This document shows positions 47,992 to 56,524 of a stretch of DNA of 64,000 bases, piece after piece; positions within the stretch are counted from its first letter, which is position 1, and each line of letters begins with the position of its first letter. Source of the stretch: Proteles cristata cristata (lineage: Eukaryota; Chordata; Mammalia; Carnivora; Hyaenidae). The translations under genes and the position numbers were made by a program. The stretch spans positions 496,001-560,000 of the forward strand of contig JAESUZ010003900.1 of NCBI GenBank assembly GCA_017311185.1, written 5' to 3'. The notes below the pieces were generated by a model. The model searched no databases and was not told the DNA's origin. It saw only the letters and a list, made by a program, of their open reading frames with translations.

Positions 47992-48181
47992 TGAAGTGAG
48001 TTTCTTGATCGGAAGCAATGCTATGTAGAATACCATGATGGTGGATAAGGCATTCTCTAGGTCCATAGATGATATTTTGGCAGAAGCATTACATGGAGGG
48101 AAGGCAAATCCATATTTGAATGTTTACTTCATTAAGAGTAAAATGCTGCTCCTTCCAAGAAGAGACTCAGTGTAATCAATA

Positions 48182-48598
48182 TCAATATCTGGCTGACCAA
48201 GCCAGCCAAAGAATGGTGCCACACTGAGAACTTAATGTTGAAGTCTGATGTTGGCTAATTGGACACCTAACAGTAGCATAGCCATGTGGATTTGGTGAAT
48301 GAAAGTCCATGTCACTGAACCCAGGAGAAACCTCCATCTCTGTCATCATGGCCTCCATCTCTGTCATCATGGCCATTACAAAGTTGTCTGAGGGAAGAAG
48401 CTGACAGGTATCCACAGAATGGGTCATCCTATTCACTTGATAATTAAAATTCTCTGCTGGTGTCACTCTCTGGTGAACATTCACATGGGACACAAATATC
48501 TTGTTTTTTACCCATTCATAGGGAACTACCCTTGAGGCCATAGGTGTTGGCCAGGAGAGAGATGTAGAAGGAATGTACGCCAGGGGTATTTGGGCCAC
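48182..48598 (-). pseudogene. ERVL pol piece, RNase H/integrase boundary
   Basis: 138 codons open on the minus strand. The segment HVNVHQRVTPAENFNYQVNR followed by MTHSVDTC is typical of the region just before the integrase zinc-binding domain in ERVL pol. Only part of the His-His-Cys-Cys set is visible (one Cys in RCPISQHQ, with Ser where the second Cys is expected). It includes a 21-bp in-frame tandem duplication at 48331-48372. Confidence 0.75.
48331..48372. repeat. 21-bp exact tandem duplication
   Basis: cctccatctctgtcatcatg+g occurs twice head to tail (48331-48351 and 48352-48372). On the minus strand it adds seven codons without breaking the ERVL pol frame. Confidence 0.97.
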
Positions 48599-48599
48599 T

Positions 48600-49359
48600 T
48601 CTTCCTGTAATTCACTTGAGCCTTCAGGGCCTACTCAAGCCCTGTCACATATACCACTTTCATTTGCTGATGGAGTGCTGTTCACATCCAACTTTATGGC
48701 TTATTGGGTTATATCATGTTAATCATGGGCAGCTCAGTCACATGGTTACTTAATAGCCTATGGTTAAGCATCCAGGCTTTACTAGGGCCCAGTAGGAGGG
48801 GAAAACTACTTCTGAGCAGAGAGCAGTTACTCATAGAGGATGGCAGGGCCTTCTCCGAAATCACTAGGGCTTGCCCTGTGGTTCACCTGTAGGGGCCTGC
48901 CGAAGGCACCAAAGAGCATCTTGCTCTGCCACTGACACTTCAAGTACCAAGGAACTTTTGGATCATATGGTCAAGTGTTAAAGCCACTTGTAGAGCAGCC
49001 TTGATCAGTTGCAGAATCTTTTCTTCTTCTGGACCCTACCCTAAAGTGGCAGTTTTCTGGCTTGTTTGGTAAATCAGCCAGACTAGAACACCCCAGTGAA
49101 GAATAAATTTACTTAAAATTTCACAGAAGCCAACTAGATATTGTTCCTCTATTTTGGTTGTAGGAGGGGCCAGATGCAACATCTTACCCTTCATGCCCCA
49201 TACCACTGGACCCTAGAAATTTTACTGAGGTGGAGAGTTCCCTAAATTTTGTTGCATTTGTTTTCCACACTCTGACACACTAATGTTTTGCCAATAAGGC
49301 CAGAATGCTTGCTGCTTCTTGCTCACTAAGTCCAGTCAGCATAAAAGTCATCAATGTAA
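48600..49359 (-). pseudogene. ERVL reverse transcriptase C-terminal side and RNase H region
   Basis: Decayed minus-strand pol sequence running from the YIDD codons (49358-49347) toward the integrase piece. Only short frames remain. The L1 insertion separates it from the upstream RT part at 53139-53768. Confidence 0.65.
49347..49358 (-). pseudogene. ERVL reverse transcriptase YIDD catalytic codons
   Basis: Minus-strand codons read Val-His-Tyr-Ile-Asp-Asp-Phe around this point. The Asp-Asp pair is the RT metal-binding site. The L1 target-site duplication begins at 49360, leaving the four codons intact and placing the L1 1 bp upstream of them. Confidence 0.85.
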
Positions 49360-49373
49360 TGGACCATTGTTTT
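49360..49373. repeat. Left target-site duplication of the 49.4-kb L1
   Basis: tggaccattgtttt, identical to 53125-53138. The 3' part merges with the adjacent T run, so the last few bases are ambiguous. Confidence 0.95.
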
Positions 49374-49388
49374 TTTTTTTTTTTTTTT

Positions 49389-49478
49389 GACAATACATTC
49401 ATATTTATTCTCTTTGGCTGTCACATTTTGCTAATATTTTTTTTCTTTTCAAACTGGTTTTGATCAGATCTGTAGTTC
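49389..49478 (-). other. 3'-transduced flank of the source L1
   Basis: 90 bp of non-L1 sequence between two poly(A) runs. On the minus strand it ends with an AATAAA signal (complement at 49404-49409) 15 nt before the terminal poly(A). This is the structure of transcription reading past the weak L1 polyadenylation site and stopping at a downstream genomic one. Confidence 0.85.
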
Positions 49479-49691
49479 TTTTTTTTTTTTTCTACAAATA
49501 GTTCATTGTCAAATTAGTTTCCACATAATACTCAGTGCTCATCCCCACAAGTGCCCTCATCCATGCCCATCCCCCCCTCACCCACACATCCATCAGTCCT
49601 CAGTTTTTGTCAGCATTCAAGAGTCTCTTATGGTTTGCCTCTCTCCCTTTCCCCCACCATTTCCCCCCTTCTTCTCCCCCTTGTTCCTCTG

Positions 49692-50324
49692 TTAAGTTCC
49701 TCCTAATCCTCCTATACGTGCACACATATGATATTTGTCCTTCTCTGCCTGACTTATTTCGCTCAGCATAACACCCTCAAGGTCCATCCATGTTGCTACA
49801 CATGGCCAGATTTCATTGTTTCTCATTGCCATGTAGTATTCCATGGTATAGATAAACCACATCTTCTTGATCCATTCATCTGTTGATGGACACTTAGGCT
49901 CTTTCCATGTTTTAGCTATTGTGGAGAGTGCTGCTATGAACATTGGGGTACATGTGCTCCTATGCATCAGCATTTCTGTATCCCCTGGGTAAATTCCTAG
50001 CAGTGCTATTGCTGGGTCATAGGGGAGTTCTATTGTTAGTTTCCTGAGGAACCTCCACACTGTTTTCCAGAGGTGCTGCACCAGTTTACATTCCCATCAA
50101 CAGTGTAAGAGAGTGCCCGTTTCTCCACATCCTCGCCAGCATCTAGAGTTCTCTGATTGGCTCATTTTAGCCACTCTGACTGGCATGAGGTGGTATCTCA
50201 GTGTGGTTTTGATTTGTATTTCCCTGATGAGGAGCGATGCTGAGCATCGTTTCATGTGTCTGTTGGCCATCTGGATGTCCTCTTTAGAGAAGTGTCTGTT
50301 CATATCTTCTGCCCATTTCTTCAC
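49692..50324 (-). pseudogene. L1 ORF2 C-terminal region with in-frame stop
   Basis: Same layout as at 35848-36480: an N-side piece ending GTLLHC, a TGA at 50097-50099, and a C-side piece with MWFIYTMEYYMAMRNNE and IGGLGGT at the end. The sequence differs from the 36-kb copy by only a few residues. Confidence 0.9.
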
Positions 50325-50420
50325 TGGGTTGTTTGTTTTTCGGGTGTGGAGTTTGGTGAGTTCCTTATAGATTTTGGATATTAACCCTTTATCTGATATG
50401 TCATTTGCAACTATCTTTTC

Positions 50421-50930
50421 CTATTCCGTTGGCTGCCTATTAGTTTTCTGGATTGTTTCCTTTGCTGTGCAGAAGCTTTTGATCTTGATGAGGTCCCAGT
50501 CATTTATTTTTGCTCTTGATTCCCTTGCTTTTGGGGATGTGTCAAGTAAGAAGTTGCTGCGGTGGAGGTCAAGGAGGTTGTTTCCTGCTTTCTCCTCTAG
50601 GGTGTTGATAGTTTCCTGTCTCACGTTCAGGTCCTTTATCCATTTTGAGTTTATTTTTGTGCATGGTGTGAGAAAATGATCTAGAGTCATTCTTCTGCAT
50701 GTTGCTGTCCAGTTCTCCCAACACCATCTGTTAAAAAGGCTGTCTTTTTTCCATTGGATATTCTTTCCTGCTTTGTCAAAGATTAGTTGGCTGTATACTT
50801 TTGGGTCCACTTCTGAGTTCTCGATTCTGTTCCATTGGTCTATGTGTCTGTTTTTGTGCCAATACCATACTGTCTTGATGATGACAGCTTTGTAGTAGAG
50901 GTTAATGTCTGGGCTGGTGATACCTCCCAT
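50421..50930 (-). pseudogene. L1 ORF2 middle region
   Basis: 169 codons starting at [12 protein letters not shown] and containing [16 protein letters not shown] and [12 protein letters not shown]. It corresponds to the region after the reverse transcriptase domain. Confidence 0.9.
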
Positions 50931-51007
50931 TTTGGATTTATTTTTCAGTATTACTTTGGCTATTCGGGGTCTTTTGTGGTTCCATACAAATTTTAGGATA
51001 GTCTGTT

Positions 51008-51532
51008 CTAGTTTTGAGAAGAGTGCTGGTCAATTTTGATTGGAATTGCATTGAATGTGTAGAGTGCTTTGGGTATTAATGACATCTTAACTGTATTTAT
51101 TCTTGCTATCCATGAGCATGGAATGTTTTTCCATTGCTTTGTGTCTTCTTCAATTTCCTTCATAAGTTTTCTATAGTTTTCATCATACAGATTTCTTGTA
51201 TCCTTGGTTAGGTTTGTTCCGAGGTATTTTATGGTTTTTTGTGCAATTGTGAATGAGATCAGTTTCTTGATTTCTCTTTCTGTTGTTTCATTGTTGGAGT
51301 ATAAAAATGCAACCGATTTCTGTATGTTGATTTTGTACCCTGCAACTTGGCTGAATTCTTGGATCAGTTCTAGTAGGCTTCTGGTGGAGTCTGTCGGGTT
51401 TTTGATGTAGAGTATCATGTCATCTGCGAAGAGTGAAAGTTTGACTTCCTCTTCTTTGCCAATTCTGATGCCTTTGATTTCCTTTTGGTGTCTGATGGCT
51501 GATGCTAGGACTTCCAGCACTATGTTAAACAA
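51008..51532 (-). pseudogene. L1 ORF2 reverse transcriptase core with FADD
   Basis: 174 codons that include the catalytic block [12 protein letters not shown] (FADD codons at 51430-51419) and the downstream [10 protein letters not shown] and [15 protein letters not shown] blocks. The active-site aspartates are intact, but the frame is broken on both sides. Confidence 0.95.
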
Positions 51533-51570
51533 CAGTGGTGAGAGTGGACATCCCTGTCGTGTTCCAGATC

Positions 51571-51783
51571 TCAGGAGGAAATCTCTCGTTTTTCCCCATT
51601 GACGATGATGTTAGCTGAAGGCTTCTCATAGATGGCTTTTATGACGTTTAAGTAGGTTCCTACTATCCCGACTTTCTCTAGAGTCTTTATTAAGAAGGGA
51701 TGCTGTATTTTGTCACATGCTTTTTCTGCATCTATTGACAGGATATGGTTTTTATCTTTTCTTTTATTGATATGATGTATCAC
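51571..51783 (-). pseudogene. L1 ORF2 reverse transcriptase, finger/palm piece
   Basis: 70 codons with [15 protein letters not shown] (the first conserved RT aspartate motif, usually AEKAFDK) and ANIIVNGEK. Frame-shifted from its neighbours at 51764-51783. Confidence 0.9.
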
Positions 51784-52546
51784 ATTGATTGATTGATTTG
51801 CGAATATTGAACCAGCCCTGTAACCCAGGAATGAATCCCACTTGATCTTGGTGGATGATTCTTTTTATGTGCTGCTGGATTCGGTTTGCAAGGATCTTGT
51901 TGAGGATTTTTGCACCCGTTTTCATCAAGGATATTGGCATGTAGTTCTCTTTTTTTGTTGGATCTCTGTCTGGCTTGGGAATCAGAGTGATGCTGGCTTC
52001 ATAAAATGAGTCTGGGAGTTTTCCTTCGATTTCTATTTTTTGGAAAAAAAGTGAGAAAAGAGAAAGAAGAAGAAAAAAAAGAAAAAAGAAAAAAAAGGGG
52101 GGGAGAAGGGCACCTCTCAGGCAGGGATGGGCGTGGCGTGATCGATGCCTCAGGCGGGGGTTCTGCCTTGGCGGTTGTGGGGAGGAGATTGACTGTGCTC
52201 CAGTCCCTTCTTGAACCCCGCGCTGCACCTCGCTTTTTTGGGCGTGTAAACTCCCGGTACCGGGGGCGCAGGAAAAGTTGGTTGCACTCTTCAACCCAGG
52301 GCAGTTCCAATCTCCAAATCCCAGTCCACGCGCCCCGCTGAAGTTGCCTTTGACACAGCTTCCCAGACAACCCCCTCGGGCTATTCCAGGCTCCCTGCTG
52401 AGCTCTGGGGGCGGAGTCAGGATCGCTGCTTTCTTCTCTGGTCGGCTCTGGTGCGCATGCGCGGGGCTTGCCTGCAGCGTCCGCGTAGCCTGAGCCCGCT
52501 GGAGTGAGGAAAACCGGGTCTCTCTATGGCTCGTCACCCGAAACAC
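51764..52546 (-). pseudogene. Chimeric open frame joining L1 5' UTR to ORF2
   Basis: 260 codons. The first ~170 are read from the L1 5' UTR (Arg/Pro/Ser-rich, not normally coding) and pass through a Phe/Leu run ([19 protein letters not shown]) at the deletion joint. The last ~85 are genuine ORF2 ([19 protein letters not shown] through [18 protein letters not shown]). The fusion is a product of the internal deletion. No evidence that it is translated. The 5' UTR part could also simply lack stops because it is GC-rich. Confidence 0.75.
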
Positions 52547-53124
52547 GAACTCACAGGCAAATTTCCCAGTTTTTAGCTCTTTGCCTTCCCTCTCGAGTTC
52601 CAGCCAGCCAGGAGCGCGGACGCCCGGTGTCTGCGTGGCTCTTTCAGGGGCCCCAGCCGCCCGGGAGCTACAATGGCGGCAGGCGCGCCGCCGCTCTGAA
52701 ATCCAGCCTCCAGGAGCGGCACAAAGAAGCAGTTTGTGTGCTCAGCCTCCCCCAGGACCAGTTGGCGCGAGGGGACCTGGTGTGCAGGTATTTGGCAAGT
52801 ACGGTCTTTCTATGCCCCGAGCAGAGGTTTTCCCCCCAAGCGGAGGTTTTTCCGTTTCAGACTCTCTTCTTTTCCCCTCTTACTCCCCATAGAGGGTAGA
52901 GGGGGATTGCCTCCCACCCTGGAATGTCCGATCCCTGCCCGATTTTATCTTCCCCAGTTTGCATTCACGTTAGAAGGCTTTTTTAGTGGATTCTGCGTAC
53001 TTTGTCTCCCAATCTCTCAGGTTTTGTAAGGTTTCCAATGGCTTCAGATCTTTTCCGTGTGATGTATGGGTGCAAGTCCACATACAGAGCTCCTTACTTC
53101 TCCTCCATCTTGCCCCCTCCTCCC
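52100..53124 (-). promoter_or_regulatory. L1 5' UTR promoter, CpG-island-like
   Basis: Dense CpGs between about 52120 and 52830, the only CpG-rich segment in the window. The element starts GGGAGGAGGGGGCAAGATGG, so a YY1-type site (AAGATGG; plus-strand ccatctt at 53105-53111) lies near +15, as in other mammalian L1 promoters. A palindromic NRF1-type site GCGCATGCGC is at 52453-52462 and another YY1-like caatggcggc is at 52671-52680 on the plus strand. Activity cannot be judged from sequence. Confidence 0.75.
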
Positions 53125-53138
53125 TGGACCATTGTTTT
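53125..53138. repeat. Right target-site duplication of the 49.4-kb L1
   Basis: tggaccattgtttt, exact match to 49360-49373, in ERVL pol. Confidence 0.97.
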
Positions 53139-53768
53139 ATCTTGCAGGTAGGTAAGATGATCAAGACCCTTAAAAACTACATTATGACATGGCACTGTAG
53201 GCTTTACATACCCCCAAGGCATTCAGTGAAGGTGTATTACTGGCTTTGCCAGCTGAAAAGAAATGGCCTCTTTTGGGCTTTACTGACAGGGATTGGTAAA
53301 GGCATTCGCCAGAGCAATAGCTGTACACCAGGCACTGGGTATGTGTTAATTTGCTCAAGCAACGAAATCCACCTGATGCAGCAGCTGCAGTTGCTGCAAT
53401 TGGCGGTAACACCCGGGTAAGCTTACAATGATGCACTGTTATTTTCCAAGATCCATCTGTTTTTTACACAGGCCAACTAGGAATATTGAATGAGGATGCA
53501 GTAGCAATCACCACCCCTGCATTTTTCAGGTTCTTGAGGTGAATTTGAAATCCCTCCAGAAATGACATACTGTTTTTGGTTTACCGTTTTTCTAGCTAGC
53601 GACAATTCTAGTGGCTTCCACTGGCCTTTCCCACCATCACTACCTTTACTCCACAGGCGAGGGTGCCAATTCCCTCCCTCTTTTTGCTTCATCTTCCAAT
53701 TATTCATTGTTCACGTTTTCACTTATTCATAGTTCTCTGATGCCTAGCCAATCCCAGTCACGCATTTT
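53139..53768 (-). pseudogene. ERVL reverse transcriptase N-terminal side
   Basis: Continues the ERVL pol sequence interrupted by the L1. Removing the L1 and one duplication copy rejoins it with 49359 leftwards. Only short frames remain (for example 53436-53182 and 53707-53477 on the minus strand). Ends at the SINE cluster. Sequence upstream in pol and gag is absent. Confidence 0.65.
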
Positions 53769-53789
53769 TTTAAATGGTTTTATTCATTA

Positions 53790-54019
53790 AAATTCTTTAA
53801 TGTTTATTTTCGAGAGCCAGAGACAGAGAGAGAGAGACAAACACAGAGAGAGCAGTGGAGGGGCAGAGAGAGGGGGAGACAGAATCGGAAGCAGGCTCCA
53901 GGCTCTGAGCTGTCAGCACAGAGCATGCTGTGGGGCTCAAACTCAGGAGCCTTTGAGCTGTGAGATCATGACCTGAGCCGAAGTCAGCCACTTAACCAAC
54001 TGAGCCACCCAGGTGCCCC
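53790..54019 (-). mobile_element. Carnivore SINE
   Basis: Full minus-strand copy, head complement 'ccaactgagccacccaggtgcccc' ending at 54019, GA body, TTTATTTT tail complement at left. Confidence 0.95.
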
Positions 54020-54034
54020 AATTTTTATTTTTTT

Positions 54035-54071
<37 letters not shown>

Positions 54072-54218
54072 AGGGGAGGGGCAGAGGTAGGGAGGCAGAG
54101 GATCTAGGGTGGGCTTTGTGCTGACAGAGAGCCTGATTCGGGGCACTAACTCATGTACTACAGGATCATAACCTCAGCTGAAGTTGGATGCTTAACCAAC
54201 TGAGCCACCTAGTCACCC
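54020..54218 (-). mobile_element. Carnivore SINE, in tandem with the previous one
   Basis: Minus-strand copy directly abutting the preceding SINE. It carries an (AG)n expansion of about 34 bp at 54038-54071 and a head complement 'tgagccacctagtcaccc'. More diverged than its neighbour. Confidence 0.93.
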
Positions 54219-55161
54219 TCAAATTTTATTATTTTAAGTTTGCATAATTTTACTTTATTTTGGTTTTTAAGATTTAGTTCAACATCAAAAAAGTGATCCC
54301 AGGAGTTTTCCATCAAACAAGCCAATAATGTCTCAGAATATTGGCAATTTTATCAAAGTTTATAAACTTTTTAAAGTAGCCTTATTTATTTATGTCTTTA
54401 TGCAGTATTGCACAGAAACATCCCGTTGCAGTAAAAAATGCAAGGCCGTAAAAATAAGTAGGACTAAGTTGGTTGAAATCCACTGTTAAACTTTCTGGCT
54501 ATCAAAATTTGTGCAAGTTACTTATGCATCTTTATGAATAAGTTTTCTCATTTATAAAGTTGAATCCTTTGCCTTGTTATTTCAAAGGTTTGGAAATAAT
54601 ATATATGAAACATTTACTAAGTGCCCACGACCGAATATATTATTACTTTCTTGCCAAAATAGAACTGCTTTATTTATTTTTTTCTTCTGTTGAATGTTCT
54701 TTTGCCTAGGGTGACATTCAGTAACTGTCTGGTTTAATCATAGCTCTGAGATCCTTAGCTCCTAGAGCTGCATACAGAACACTGGCTGTGCAAACCTCCT
54801 AGTAATCATCTTCCAGAATTATAGTAAAGGTACGACCCTGAATACCAAGGAACCTGTTACTTTCAGCAAACATGCCACTTCTCTGTATCAGCTGAAGCTA
54901 ATTAAAAGTCTTTTCTTTTTTCTTCCCTTTACACTTATTATTACACTGTTATCCATCAGGAACACTGATCTTAGTGAATGTCAAATTGAACTTCAATGTA
55001 CTTAAGCTCAAATTTGACATCTTCTATCTGACCTCCAGTTTCAAGATGAAGTGATTCATGAAACACTCTAAATTTTAAATGATGATTCTTAGTCTGGTAT
55101 CCTTGGGCATGTCTTCAATATCTGCAAACATTGTTTTAAAAGTCTTAGAGAATTGTAATTT
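54219..55161. other. Unclassified sequence with a MIR-like patch
   Basis: 54490-54640 resembles sense MIR ('tgtgcaagttacttatgcatc', 'tctcatttataaagttgaatcc'). Remainder unrecognised, no gene. Confidence 0.4.
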
Positions 55162-55372
55162 AAAATTTTTTTAATGTTTATTTTGAAAGAGAAAGACAGA
55201 CTGAATGCCATCAGGGGAGGGGCAGGGAGAGAGGGAGACACAGAATTCGAAGCAGGCTCCAGGCTCTGAGCTGTCAGCACAGAGCCCGACACGGGGCTTG
55301 AACCCATAAGTGGTGACATCATGATCTGAGCTGAAGTCAGATGCTCAACTGACTGAGCCACCCAGGCGCCCC
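55162..55372 (-). mobile_element. Carnivore SINE
   Basis: Full minus-strand copy ending 'gactgagccacccaggcgcccc' at 55372. Flanks agagaattgtaattt (55147-55161) and agaaaattgtattt (from 55373) form a slightly diverged duplication. Confidence 0.95.
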
Positions 55373-55454
55373 AGAAAATTGTATTTTTAGGGAAACTTTT
55401 TTTTTCTCAAGGCCATTGTCACATCTTGGGCCAGTGAATGTTCTTTGTTCAACT

Positions 55455-56280
55455 TATTTCATTTTTAATTTAAAAACTTTTATTGAAGTATAATTTATAT
55501 ACTGTAAAGTGTAGCTATTTAAAGTGTATACTTTGGTGAGTTTTTACAGATGTATAAACCCATGGAACCACAACTGAGATACCGAATGTTTCTATCCTCC
55601 AAAAGTCTGACTGAAATACCTCTAAAAGTTTCTCTGTGCTACTTTCTAGTGCTACCTTTCATCTTCCTTTCCCTGTCCCAGGAAACCATTGATATATGTT
55701 CCATCATTATAGATTAGTTGGCATATTCTAGAATTTTATATAAATTGAATCATTCTAGAATATTAGATAATATGATTCGAAAGTACTTACTCTATTCTAT
55801 CTGGCTTCTTTCAATCAGCATAATGTGTTTGATATCCATGTTGTTTTATCAGCAGTTCATGTATTTTTATTGCTTGGTAGTATTCAGTGGAATACTAAAA
55901 CAATATACCATAATTGAACACTAAGGATATACCATAATTTGTTCATCAGTTTACCTGTTGATAAGCATTTAAGTAGTAGAGCTCTGTAAAATAACCGACT
56001 GTGAGCAATTGTGTACAGTCTTCTTATGGACATGAGTTTGGGAATAGATACTTAGGAGTATAATTGCAGGGTTATATGGTACATGTATGCTTAACTCTTA
56101 GAAACCTCTAGTTTGCCAAAGCGGTTATAGCATTTTAAGTCCCTGACAGTGGTGACTGAGATTTTCAGTTGCTCCACATCCTCATAAATATTTTGACATT
56201 TTAACTTTCGTCATTCTAGTAAGTGGTATTTCGTTCTGCGTATATATGTTTTTTCCACCTCTTCATCTGTTTGCTTTTGA
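55455..56280 (-). mobile_element. Old L1 3' region, antisense
   Basis: Antisense old-L1 3' UTR/ORF2 end: 'ttttattgaagtataatttatatactgtaaagtg', 'ctttcaatcagcataatgtg', 'tgagcaattgtgtacagtcttc', 'tgctccacatcctcataaatattttgac'. Many indels. Confidence 0.8.
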
Positions 56281-56524
56281 TTTTTAAGCTATAATTTACA
56301 TACGCTAAAAGTCATCCTTTAATTTAGCATACAATTTTTTTAAGAGGTAACATCTTTAATCATCAGAAAGTTAATTTGATAATGAAAGTTTTAATCCTTG
56401 ACCAGTCTCATAAAACAATGATTAATTCCATTATCAAAATATATGATTCAACATCATAATTCTGTGTTTGTTTTTAGTTATATAGCCTATAAGTCAGTTT
56501 TATCTGTGCCTTTAATTACTGACT

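Larger units (their letters stand above)
49374..53124 (-). mobile_element. L1 with intact 5' end, internal deletion and 3' transduction
   Basis: A minus-strand L1 of 3.75 kb bounded by a perfect 14-bp duplication. From its 5' end: a CpG-rich 5' UTR (53124 to about 52100), a pyrimidine-rich joint (about 52100-52047), ORF2 from just before the RT palm domain to its end (about 52047-49690), 3' UTR, first poly(A) (49491-49479), 90 bp of transduced sequence (49478-49389) and a second poly(A) (49388-49374). ORF1 and the first ~40% of ORF2, including the endonuclease, are missing. ORF2 has several frameshifts and the TGA at 50097-50099. The target junction (minus-strand TTTT/AT) fits L1 endonuclease cleavage. 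Confidence 0.95.
45964..53768 (-). mobile_element. ERVL-type provirus remnant, antisense, interrupted by L1 and SINEs
   Basis: In minus-strand order from right to left: pol reverse transcriptase pieces (53768-53139 and 49359-48600), integrase-side piece (48598-48182), dUTPase-side piece (about 47170-46940), a polypurine tract (46432-46421) and the 3' LTR (46419-45964). A dUTPase after integrase is typical of ERVL and related class III elements. The 5' LTR and gag are not present in the window. Frames carry many stops, so it is an old dead copy. Later insertions: the L1 at 49374-53124 and two SINEs at 47611-47991. Confidence 0.85.

Noticed and set aside
52504..53029. Overlapping plus-strand frames of about 100-130 codons
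   Set aside because: They are antisense to the CpG-rich L1 5' UTR. High GC lowers stop frequency, and three overlapping frames are open at once, which argues against coding.
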